This document shows positions 7,463 to 14,546 of a stretch of DNA of 32,295 nt, in pieces (within the stretch, counting starts at the first letter, position 1; every line of letters begins with the position of its first letter). The notes beneath the pieces are model-generated. The model was not told where the DNA came from and ran no database searches. It saw only the letters and a list, made by a program, of their open reading frames with translations. The DNA is from Streptosporangiales bacterium (GTDB lineage: Bacteria; Actinomycetota; Actinomycetes; Streptosporangiales; Streptosporangiaceae): NCBI GenBank assembly GCA_009380095.1, contig WHSL01000045.1:1-32295 (forward strand). The letters are read 5' to 3'. The position numbers and the translations under genes were made by a program.

Positions 7463-8047
7463 TCAGCCGTCCCCCGGCACCCGCATGGTCCGGCTCAGCG
7501 AGAGCGACTTGACGAGCTCGTACCGGTGACGGCGCTGCGGCCCCTCTCCGAGGTGCGAGCGGATCAGCGCGATCTCCTCGGCCTGCCAGCTCGGCCCGGT
7601 GTACGGGTCGAGGCCGTTCAGCCACGCCGCGGTGGCGGGCCGGCTCAGCCGGGCGAGGGTCACATGGGGGTGGAAGCCGCCGCGGCCGGTCTCCACCCCC
7701 GCCTTGTTCGCCGCCGCGCGTGCGGCCATGGTGAGCAGGCGCAGCTCGCCGGGGTCGGCGCTGTGCACGGCGGCGTACAGCACCCGGGCGCGCGCCGGGT
7801 TCGGAAAGGCGCCGAGCCCGGACACGTTCAGGGTGAGCGTGGGACGGCGCCGTACGGCGCGGCGCAGCCGCTTGACCAGGTCGTCGAGATCGTCCTCGGC
7901 CACCTGCGGCATGAACGCGAGCGTCACGTGCCAGTGCTCGGGCGCCGTCCAGCGCAGGCCCGCGCTGTTCGTGCGCCGCGGCTTGAGGTACGCCGCCAGA
8001 TCGTCACGGACCGGCGGGGGCAGTGTCAGTGCCACGAACATCCTCAC
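7463..8047 (-). CDS. thpR: RNA 2',3'-cyclic phosphodiesterase (2H family)
   Basis: The 194-residue cytoplasmic protein has the two HxTx motifs of the 2H phosphoesterase family, H40-V-T-L and H128-V-T-L, about 88 residues apart as expected. ThpR hydrolyses 2',3'-cyclic phosphates on RNA and can ligate tRNA halves in vitro. The N-terminus MRMFVALTLPPPV and the segment GLGAFPNP are typical. The start is a GTG at 8047; an ATG two codons later is possible, but GAGG would then touch it directly. It is convergent with the tipA-like gene. Confidence 0.88.
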   Translation of the reverse strand: MRMFVALTLPPPVRDDLAAYLKPRRTNSAGLRWTAPEHWHVTLAFMPQVAEDDLDDLVKRLRRAVRRRPTLTLNVSGLGAFPNPARARVLYAAVHSADPGELRLLTMAARAAANKAGVETGRGGFHPHVTLARLSRPATAAWLNGLDPYTGPSWQAEEIALIRSHLGEGPQRRHRYELVKSLSLSRTMRVPGDG

Positions 8048-8144
8048 CGGGTGTCACCCACCGCCTGCCGGTTCCGCCCGCACGACCGGGAGTCGCGGGC
8101 CGGTCGCGAGATCCGAGTCGAGCCGTTTCCCGCATCGTAGACCG

Positions 8145-8168
8145 ACGGCGGCCTCCCTCAGCCGCCGT
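8145..8168 (-). terminator. hairpin downstream of the lipoprotein operon
   Basis: ACGGCGGC and GCCGCCGT form a perfect 8-bp stem with the 8-nt loop CTCCCTCA. It lies about 74 bp beyond the last stop codon of the leftward operon and before thpR. There is no U-tract, which is common for actinobacterial terminators. Confidence 0.5.
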
Positions 8169-8241
8169 GACCAGCACGTGATACGGCGGTTCGTCCGTGG
8201 CCCGGCCCCGGTCGAGGGCCGCGCACCGGAGCGTCGGCCGG

Positions 8242-8661
8242 CTAGTCGGCGGGGCGGGTCCAGTCGCAGGACGTACGCAGCCCACCGCCCGGGTTCGGCC
8301 GGGGCGGCGTGGCCGAGGCCTCCTTGCTCCTGCCGAGCGTCGAGGAGCCGACGATGCTGCAGTCGGGCTCGATCCCGGTCTCCCGGCTGACGACCTCGAT
8401 GGACACACGCTGCCCCGCCCGCAGCGCGACGGTGCGGGTGAGGCCCTTGGTGAACGTCTGGAAACCCGCCGCACCGCCGGTGACCGCTCGGCCGTCCACG
8501 GTGATCTTCACCGTGCCCTCTCCGCCGGCCGCGTGCTCGTCCAGGTCGTACAGGGTCACGTACGCGGTGTAGGTCTCGGCCGAGTCGGCCATGCCCGTGC
8601 AGGCCGTGCCGGTCATGCCGAGCACGGCGGTCGCCGCGGCGAGGAGGAACGGGCGTCTCAT
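8242..8661 (-). CDS. small exported protein, MmpS-like fold suspected (copy 2)
   Basis: The 139-residue protein starts with a short signal sequence (MRRPFLLAAATAVLGMTGTA) followed by C21, a possible though atypical lipobox (GTAC). The mature part is beta-rich (GTVKITVDG, TVALRAGQRVSIEVV) and has two cysteines, DCSIV and the terminal TSCDWTRPAD. This pattern, and the C-terminal [TC]xWTRPA signature, is shared with the gene just upstream, so the two are paralogues. It resembles MmpS-type small exported proteins only in general layout. Its ATG overlaps the previous stop (ATGA), implying translational coupling as the last gene of a four-gene operon. Confidence 0.75.
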   Translation of the reverse strand: MRRPFLLAAATAVLGMTGTACTGMADSAETYTAYVTLYDLDEHAAGGEGTVKITVDGRAVTGGAAGFQTFTKGLTRTVALRAGQRVSIEVVSRETGIEPDCSIVGSSTLGRSKEASATPPRPNPGGGLRTSCDWTRPAD

Positions 8662-9077
8662 TCCGAGGCCGGCCGGGTCCAGGAGCAGGTGACGTGCCGG
8701 ACGCCGGAGGCGTCCCGGGTGACGGTCCCGGCCCGGGCGACCTTCTTCTCGGAGGGGCCCGGACGCCTCACGATGATGCACCAGGGCTCGTGGTCGGTGC
8801 TGGTGACCTCGACCTCGACGCGCTGCCCGGGCCTCACCTGGACGGTGCGTTCGAGCGGCAGGTCCACCTGCTCGAACCCGCCGTCGCCGGAGGTCAGCGC
8901 GTCGTCGTCCACGGTGATCTTGATGGTGCCCGGCCCCCGCGCCTCGGCGTCGTCGCTGAACCCCATCGAGACGTGGTACGCGTTGCCCGCGTTGATCAGG
9001 TTGACCGCCACCCAGACACCTCCCGCCACGACGACGAGGACCACGACAAGGGCGACGAGCCGTCCGGTGGATGTCAT
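8658..9077 (-). CDS. small membrane-anchored protein, MmpS-like fold suspected (copy 1)
   Basis: The 139-residue protein has an uncleaved N-terminal membrane helix (residues about 7-27, LVALVVVLVVVAGGVWVAV) and an outside domain with the strands GTIKITVDDD and VQVRPGQRVEVEVTS. Cysteines are at PWCIIV and VTCSWTRPASE. It aligns with the following gene over the outer domain but uses a membrane anchor instead of a possible lipid anchor. Its ribosome binding site overlaps the stop of the preceding gene (GGGGTGAGG before the ATG). Specific function unknown. Confidence 0.75.
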   Translation of the reverse strand: MTSTGRLVALVVVLVVVAGGVWVAVNLINAGNAYHVSMGFSDDAEARGPGTIKITVDDDALTSGDGGFEQVDLPLERTVQVRPGQRVEVEVTSTDHEPWCIIVRRPGPSEKKVARAGTVTRDASGVRHVTCSWTRPASE

Positions 9078-9081
9078 CGCC

Positions 9082-9933
9082 TCACCCCAGGGTCTGCTGA
9101 GCCTTCTGCGCGGCCGCCGTCGCGATCGCGTTCACCTGTGCGCGCTTGGCCGGGCCTTGGACGAGTACCTCGCCGATATACCCGTTCCCCGCGTAGGTGA
9201 CGATCCACGTGCGGGGCGAGGAGCCGTCCGAGGTGGACAGGATGGTGGCCCGGGCGCCGGTGCCGATCTCCGGGGCGGGCTGCTCCGCGAGGGTGGTGGT
9301 GACGCCCTGGTAGCCGATCCTGATCCGCGAGCAGCCCTCGGCGCGCTTCCCGAGCGCGCTCTTCGGGTCCTTGCCCGCCGCGTCGATCAGCACGCTCCAC
9401 GCGAACACCGCCGGCTCGCTCTGGTTGCTCGCCTCCGGATCGCCGAACTGCACGAACGCGGCCGGGGAGTTCGCCAGGGCCTGCTTGCCCGGGCCGCTCC
9501 AGATCGCGGCCTTGCACTTCGCCGGGGTGACCTTCACCTCCGGGGGGATGGTGTTCGGGTCGATCGCGTCCAGCGCGACCTGCAGCCCCCCGAACCTGCC
9601 CTTCGTGATGTCGTGCGTCGGCACCAGCTTCGGGATCGGCGCCTTGAGCGCCTCGGCGAGCTGGTCGGCGTTGTACGGGCCGCCCCGCTTGACCGGCCCG
9701 CCCGGGGCGCCGCCCGCGCCGCTCGACCCGGGCGCGGGGGTGCCGCCCGCCGACTCCTCGGGCGTGCCGGACCCGCCGATGATGCCGCAGCCCGCCGCGA
9801 GCACCAGCCCGGCGGCCAGGACCGCCGCCCGGAGGCCGGGGAGGTGCCGCCGCGCCGGGCCCGCCGGCGTCTGCTTGCTGCCCACGATCGTTACCGCCTT
9901 ACTCGCGTTGACCCGCCTGACCGTACGCCTCAC
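9082..9933 (-). CDS. secreted lipoprotein, PknH sensor-domain-like
   Basis: The 283-residue protein has a lipoprotein signal with LAAGC at residues 45-49 (C49 lipidated). A Gly/Ser/Pro linker (about 50-80) precedes a globular domain of some 200 residues. Conserved-looking features are two cysteines (PAKCKAA, AEGCSRI) and the C-terminal WIVTYAGNGYIGEVLVQG followed by an Ala/Gln helix. The layout resembles extracytoplasmic PknH_C-type sensor domains. The GTG at 9933 follows the upstream stop by 7 bp; an internal GTG at 9885 has a better-placed GGCGG and would give a more usual signal-peptide length, so the start is uncertain. Second gene of the operon. Confidence 0.75.
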   Translation of the reverse strand: MRRTVRRVNASKAVTIVGSKQTPAGPARRHLPGLRAAVLAAGLVLAAGCGIIGGSGTPEESAGGTPAPGSSGAGGAPGGPVKRGGPYNADQLAEALKAPIPKLVPTHDITKGRFGGLQVALDAIDPNTIPPEVKVTPAKCKAAIWSGPGKQALANSPAAFVQFGDPEASNQSEPAVFAWSVLIDAAGKDPKSALGKRAEGCSRIRIGYQGVTTTLAEQPAPEIGTGARATILSTSDGSSPRTWIVTYAGNGYIGEVLVQGPAKRAQVNAIATAAAQKAQQTLG

Positions 9934-9940
9934 CGCCCGA

Positions 9941-11155
9941 TCACGGGTCGTAGAGGGTGCGGCCGGGGCCGTTGCGAATCTGCTTGTTGATCACGTCGGC
10001 CATCGCCTTCTGGCCTTCCGCCGTGGGGTGGAAGCTACCGGGATTGACGCACTTGTCCTCCCAGTTGGCCGAGCCGTCCTGACAGTTCACCCAGATGGGA
10101 TGGATCCACGGGTCGTCCCACGGCAGGTTGGACGCCTCGTGACCCTTGAACGAGGGGCTCGGGTCGACGAACTCGAAGCTGCCCATCTTCTGTTCGCCGT
10201 GACCGTAGTACTTCCGGTCCAGTGCCTCGACGCGTTCCCTGATCTTCTCGTTGACCTCGGCGCCGATCTTGTTGAGGAACTCCTGGTCCTCCTTCTTGAA
10301 GTTCTGCCAGTTGTGCTCCGGCGGCGTCGGGAACAGCTGGGGGTACCCGGTCACGATGATGCGCGCGTTCTTGGCCTCTTTGTGCACGGCTTCCAGCGTC
10401 TTCGTGTACTTGCTGGGCTCCGGAGGGCCGAACAGCTCCTTCATCTTCTGCCGGATGTTGCCCTCCTGCGCGTGGCACTGGTCCTGCTTCTTCTCCCAGG
10501 GCGGCCAGGAGATGTGCAGGTCGGTCGCGCACTTGGTGATGACGTCGGCGAAGCCGAGGTCGTTGCCTCCGATGCTGAGCGTGACGAGCGTCGTCTTGTC
10601 GCTCAGGTTGGAGTCCGTCAGCTGCGGGTTCTCGTCCGCCTTCTGCTTGTTGAAGAAGTCGTCGGTGACGGCGCCGCTGCAGGCCACGAAGGACTTGTCG
10701 CCCTGGAACTCGAAGTCGCTCCCGATGTGCTGGGAGTAGGCGTTGGCCGAGCGGTGGCAGCCGTTCTCCTTGCTCTTGTCGTCGTAGTCGACCGCCCCCT
10801 CGCCGGAGGAGTACGAGTCGCCCAGCGCGACGTAGTTGCCCTTGGTGGCGGCCACCGTCGGGTCGGTGGGGACCATCGGGTTGTCCGGACCGGGGCAGAA
10901 GGCCTCGCACGGGGTGCTGGTCCCGCTGGGCACGGGGGCGGCGGTCGGGGTCCCGATCTCGTCGCAGTTGTTCCCGCCCGTGACGTTGCAGACCGCCGTG
11001 GCCAGGCCGCTCGGCAGCGGCACGCCCAAGGCCGCGCCGACGCCGACGATGACCATGACGCTGACGATCACCAGCCCGACGACCTCGAGGATGTTCATGC
11101 CGCGGTCGCGGCGCCCACGGCGCCGACTCGGCATCCGTGTCCAACTCGTCGTCAT
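9941..11155 (-). CDS. membrane-anchored SGNH/GDSL-family esterase or lipase
   Basis: The 404-residue protein has a basic N-terminus, a membrane anchor at about 22-47 and a Pro/Thr/Cys-rich linker. The outside SGNH hydrolase domain carries block I G112-D-S-Y-S-S-G-E-G with nucleophile S114, block III GGND (196-199), and H376 in SFHP near the C-terminus. Several cysteines (C133, C159, C209, C227, C358, C369) suggest disulfides, as in Streptomyces secreted lipases. It is the first gene of a leftward operon with a lipoprotein and two small exported proteins. The start at 11155 has GGAG 7 bp upstream. TATAGG on the reverse strand at 11209-11204 is a -10 candidate. Confidence 0.88.
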   Translation of the reverse strand: MTTSWTRMPSRRRGRRDRGMNILEVVGLVIVSVMVIVGVGAALGVPLPSGLATAVCNVTGGNNCDEIGTPTAAPVPSGTSTPCEAFCPGPDNPMVPTDPTVAATKGNYVALGDSYSSGEGAVDYDDKSKENGCHRSANAYSQHIGSDFEFQGDKSFVACSGAVTDDFFNKQKADENPQLTDSNLSDKTTLVTLSIGGNDLGFADVITKCATDLHISWPPWEKKQDQCHAQEGNIRQKMKELFGPPEPSKYTKTLEAVHKEAKNARIIVTGYPQLFPTPPEHNWQNFKKEDQEFLNKIGAEVNEKIRERVEALDRKYYGHGEQKMGSFEFVDPSPSFKGHEASNLPWDDPWIHPIWVNCQDGSANWEDKCVNPGSFHPTAEGQKAMADVINKQIRNGPGRTLYDP

Positions 11156-11369
11156 GGCCTCACTCCGCGCAGATCGGGTCGCCCCCCGAGCCGGAAACGT
11201 ACGCCTATATCGGCGCCGGTGAGTGGGTCCCCAGACCCAATCCGAGGGCCCAAACAGGTCACGCCCCCTCCCACAGGCCCCGCACGCGCCGTCCCGCCCG
11301 CCCTCCCGCGCACGGCCACCTCTGGGAGGCGGCGCGCGGAGCCGGTGTGGCGGCGGATACCGTGCCCGC

Positions 11370-11926
11370 GTGGAGATCGGCGATCTGTCGGCGGTGGAGC
11401 GTGCGGTGCTCGACGCGGCGACGTACGGGCGGCCGCTCGGCCTCGGCGGCCCGGAGCACGCGGACGGCTCCGAGCCCGGCGGGCGCGTCGTACGGGCCGA
11501 CGTGCTGCGCGAGATCCTGCTCGGCCGGCTCGGCGGCGAGGCCCTTGACCCGCGCGGGGTCCAGCTCGCCGGCGCGCACGTCACCGGGTCGCTGGAGCTG
11601 CGCGGCATGTCCTGCCGTGCCGGCCTGGCACTGTCGCGCTGCCGGCTCGACGAGCGCATCCACGCCGACGACGCCACCATCCCCTGGCTCGACCTGACCG
11701 ATACGCGCCTGCCCGCGCTGCACGCCGACCGGCTCACCGTGGCGGGCGACCTGCACCTCGGCGGCCTGCGCGGGCACGGCGGCGGCGCGGCGGGCACGAT
11801 CCGGCTGTTCGACGCGCGGATCAGCGGCGACCTGGACTGCATGGGAGCGCACCTGGCGAACCCGTCCGGCCCCGCGCCCGCGGCCGACCGGATGTCCGTC
11901 GCGGGCTACGCGTTCCTCAGCTACGG
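11370..11926 (+). pseudogene. truncated membrane-associated oxidoreductase-like gene
   Basis: From the GTG at 11370 the frame reads VEIGDLSAVERAVLDAATYG and continues with repeated beta-helix-like rungs (HVTGSLELRG, LTVAGDLHLGG, ARISGDLDCMG). This is the N-terminal part of the large 'membrane-associated oxidoreductase' family found in actinomycetes, whose members are usually several hundred residues long. After about 185 residues, around GYAFLSYG, the similarity stops and a different gene begins in another frame; the original frame runs into a stop at 12002. GGATAC at 11355-11360 could serve as a -10 for leaderless expression. The fragment is not expected to be functional. Confidence 0.6.
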
Positions 11927-12292
11927 CCGAACGGCGCGGGCAAGACCACGACCCTGCGGATCGCGCTCGCGCTGGAGGCCGCCGACGCGGGCGCGGCGCT
12001 GATCAACGGGCTGCCGTACGGGCCGCGCCGGCGGCCGATGCGCGACGTGGGCGCGCTGCTCGACGCGGGCGACGTGCAGGACGGGCGGAGCGCCCGCGCC
12101 CAACTCGGGTGCCTGGCCCGCGCCAACGGGATCGGGGCCGCCCGGGTGGCGGAGGTGCTCGAGGAGGTCGGGCTCGCCGTCGCGGCGGACCGGCGGATCG
12201 GCGGCTTCTCGCTGGGCATGGCGGCCGAGGGCCGCACGGTGCTCGTCTCCAGCCACCTGATGAACGAGATGGCGCTCACCGCCGACCACGTC
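11927..12292 (+). pseudogene. ABC transporter ATPase fragment with internal deletion
   Basis: The frame starting at 11927 reads PNGAGKTTTLRIALALEAAD (Walker A, its leading Gly lost at the junction), then RDVGALLDAGDVQDGRSARA and GFSLGM, the start of the signature-motif region. At 12220/12221 it jumps in frame to AAEGRTVLVSSHLMNEMALT, the H-loop region. The intervening Walker B and D-loop, about 40 residues in relatives (RQRLG...LVLDEP...GLD), are missing. Similarity ends at TADHV. With no start codon of its own and no Walker B this cannot be an active ATPase. The family is the antibiotic or lantibiotic type exporter ATPase. Confidence 0.75.
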
Positions 12293-12603
12293 GCGCTGGC
12301 CGCCGGGGCGGTCGCGATCACCCTGCGCGGCCTGCGGCTCCGTACGCCCGCCGCGGGCGCCGTGGCGTCGGTGGCGCTGGGCGTGCTGGCGGTGCCGGCC
12401 GCGGCCGCGGCGGCCCCGCCGGAGACCGCCCTGGCGTGGCGGGCCTGCCCGGGCAAGGACGCGCCGCCGGACCTGCGGTGTGCCACGGTCACCGTGCCGC
12501 TGGAATGGTCCCGGCCGGATGGCCGGAAGCTGCGGCTCCCGGTGGCGATGCTGCCGGCCGACGGCACCCGGCGGCGGCTGGGCACCGTTGCGCACATCCC
12601 GGG
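12293..12603 (+). pseudogene. fragment: alpha/beta hydrolase (tripeptidyl aminopeptidase-like) N-terminus
   Basis: In the same frame as the ABC fragment, a short stretch (ALAAGAVAITLRG, to about 12330), possibly the tail of an ABC permease, is joined to what looks like a secreted hydrolase N-terminus. It has a signal-peptide-like segment (AGAVASVALGVLAVPAAAAA), then LAWRACPG, LRCATVTVPLEWSRPDGRKL and RRLGTVAHIPGG. This matches the first 80 or so residues of actinobacterial tripeptidyl-aminopeptidase-type hydrolases. It is cut at the oxyanion-hole segment (normally PGGPGGSG), so the catalytic domain is absent. The permease assignment is weak. Confidence 0.65.
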
Positions 12604-13748
12604 CGGATCCCGCGGGTGGCGCGGCCGGTGGCGCCCGGCCGGTACGAGCTCGTGCAGCGCGCCGCCCGGGTGGAGATCATTCCGGGCACCCGTACGGAGG
12701 TGTGGGGCTACGACGGCACGTTCCCAGGGCCGACGCTGGAGCTGCGCCGCGGGGACCCGGTGACCGTACGGGTCCGCAACGAGCTGCCCGTGCCCACCTC
12801 CACCCACCTGCACGGCGGCGTCACCCCGCCGGACTCCGACGGCTACCCCACCCACCTCGTCGTACCCCCGGGCTGGGGACACACGGGCCCCGGCGCCGGG
12901 CACGGAGGCATGCGGGTGGACCCGGACCAGTGGCGCTACCACCACGGCACCAAGGACCACGCCTATCCGGTGGACCAGCCGGCCGCCACGCTCTGGTATC
13001 ACGACCACCGGATGGACTTCACCGCGCCGCAGGTCTGGCGGGGCCTGGCCGGCATGGCGCTGGTCCGGGACGACGACGAGGACGCGCTGCCGCTCCCCAA
13101 GGGCGAGCGGGAGATCCCGCTGATGATCTGCGACGGGGCGTTCGCCGAGGACGGCTCCTTCCGCTACCCGGCGCTGCCGATCGCGCCCGCCGAGCGCTTC
13201 GACGTGGTGGTCGACTTGCCCGCCACCCGGTGGGGAGCACGGTCACGCTCGTCAACACCCTGGGGACGGGCGGCACCCGGACCGTGATGCGGTTCCGTGT
13301 GGCCCGCCGCGCCGCCGAGGACGCCACCGTGCCCCGCCGGCTCGCGGACGTGCGGCCGCTGGTCCGTACGGACGCCGTGGCGGTGCGCCGCTTCGACTTC
13401 CGCCGCACCGGCGACGGGCCGCACGCCGCGTGGACCATCAACGGCGAGCCCTTCCGGCCCGGATCGCCGCTGGCGCGGCCGCGGCTGGGCACCACCGAGC
13501 TGTGGCGGTTCAGCTCCGACTTCCACCACCCGATACACGTCCACCTGGCGCACTTCCAGGTGCTCGCCCGCGGCGGGCGGTCGCCGGCCGCCACCGACGG
13601 CGGCTGGAAGGACACGGTGGACGTGCGCCCGTACGAGGTCGTGGACGTGCTCGTCCGCTTCGCGGGGCACCGCGGCCGGTACATGATGCACTGCCACAAC
13701 CTGGAGCACGAGGACATGGCCATGATGGCCGACTTCGAGATCCTCTGA
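12604..13748 (+). pseudogene. multicopper oxidase pseudogene (CotA/phenoxazinone-synthase-like)
   Basis: From 12604 the frame reads IPRVARPVAPGRYELVQRAA and gives a CotA-type multicopper oxidase. Copper ligands HLHGG and WYHDH in the first domain, and HPIHVHLAHF and HCHNLEHEDMAMM near the C-terminus, are all present. Three lesions are visible: no start codon, because the 5' end is fused to a hydrolase fragment; an apparent in-frame loss of roughly 70-80 residues of the middle cupredoxin domain near 13175-13182 (RYPAL joined to PIAPAERFDVVVD); and a one-base deletion near 13217. After that base the true frame resumes as ARHPVGSTVTLVNTLG and runs to the stop at 13748. An intact enzyme would oxidise phenolic substrates with O2. 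Confidence 0.85.
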
Positions 13749-13783
13749 GCGGTCGCGGGCCCAGGTCGGAGCCCTTTCGGGCG

Positions 13784-13841
13784 CGGCGATGAGTTCGGCG
13801 GGCGGTGCGGGTCCACCCCCGTGACGTCACTCATCCGCCGC
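13784..13841. promoter_or_regulatory. long inverted repeat and palindrome upstream of the reductase gene
   Basis: GCGGCGATGAGT (about 13783-13794) pairs with ACTCATCCGCCGC (13829-13841) apart from one bulged base. The right arm also overlaps the perfect palindrome GTGACGTCAC (13821-13830) and ends just before the Shine-Dalgarno sequence (13843-13848). It could be an operator or a leader hairpin. Confidence 0.4.
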
Positions 13842-13855
13842 GAAGGAGAACGACG

Positions 13856-14473
13856 ATGCCAGGCAAGGTCCTCTGGCACGTGACGATGTCCCTGGACGGC
13901 TACATCGCCGGCCCGGACGACTCCATGGACTGGGTCCCCGCCCGCGCGCCGTCCGCGGAGCGGGCAGCCGTGGCGGAGCGGGTGGTGGCCGGCACCGGCG
14001 CCATCCTGGCCGGCCGGCGGTGGTACGAGCTGACGCGTACGCGCCTCGGCGGCACCGCCGGCATCTACGGCGGGCGCTGGAGGGGGCCGGTGTTCGTGCT
14101 GACGCACCGGCCGCCACGTCCCCCGGAGTCGATCGAGGACCCCGCGATCACCTTCCTCTCCGGCGGGGTGGAGCGGGCGATCCACACCGCGCTGATCGCC
14201 GCGACCGGCAGGGACGTCGTCCTCTTCGGTGCCGACATCCCACGTCAGGCGCTCGCGCTCCGGCTCGTCGACGAGCTCGTCGTGCACGTGGCGCCGGTGC
14301 TGCTCGGCGGCGGCGTCCGGCTCTACGGCGAGGGCGGGGCCGTACGGGCCCGGCTGGAGACGGTCGAGGTGACCCGTACGGGAGACCAGGCCGACCTGCG
14401 CTTCCGTGTCCGCGGCCGGGCGCCCGTACGGGCCGGCGACGGATCGGTCGCGACGGCCGTCCTGCCCATCTGA
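13856..14473 (+). CDS. RibD C-terminal / dihydrofolate-reductase-fold protein
   Basis: The 205-residue cytoplasmic protein belongs to the RibD_C/DHFR-like reductase family. Signatures are WHVTMSLDGYIAGPDDSMDW at 5-24, GAILAGRRWYE, the NADPH-binding region DVVLFGADIPRQAL, and ELVVHVAPVLLGGGVRLYG. Such stand-alone proteins are NADPH-dependent reductases with mostly unknown substrates. The start is set by AAGGAG 7 bp upstream. The gene is intact although it sits between decayed loci. A 73-bp gap separates it from the following transporter, so co-transcription is possible; TAGGTT at 14507-14512 could be a separate -10. Confidence 0.88.
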   Translation: MPGKVLWHVTMSLDGYIAGPDDSMDWVPARAPSAERAAVAERVVAGTGAILAGRRWYELTRTRLGGTAGIYGGRWRGPVFVLTHRPPRPPESIEDPAITFLSGGVERAIHTALIAATGRDVVLFGADIPRQALALRLVDELVVHVAPVLLGGGVRLYGEGGAVRARLETVEVTRTGDQADLRFRVRGRAPVRAGDGSVATAVLPI

Positions 14474-14546
14474 CCGGTCCCTACTCCGGCGCGCCGCCAA
14501 GGCGGGTAGGTTCCCGTCCGACGACGCACCGCCCGGAGGGGGAGGC

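Noticed and set aside
13200-13260. Programmed frameshift in the multicopper oxidase
   Set aside because: There is no slippery heptamer or downstream stimulatory structure, and the gene also lacks a start and a middle domain, so decay is simpler.
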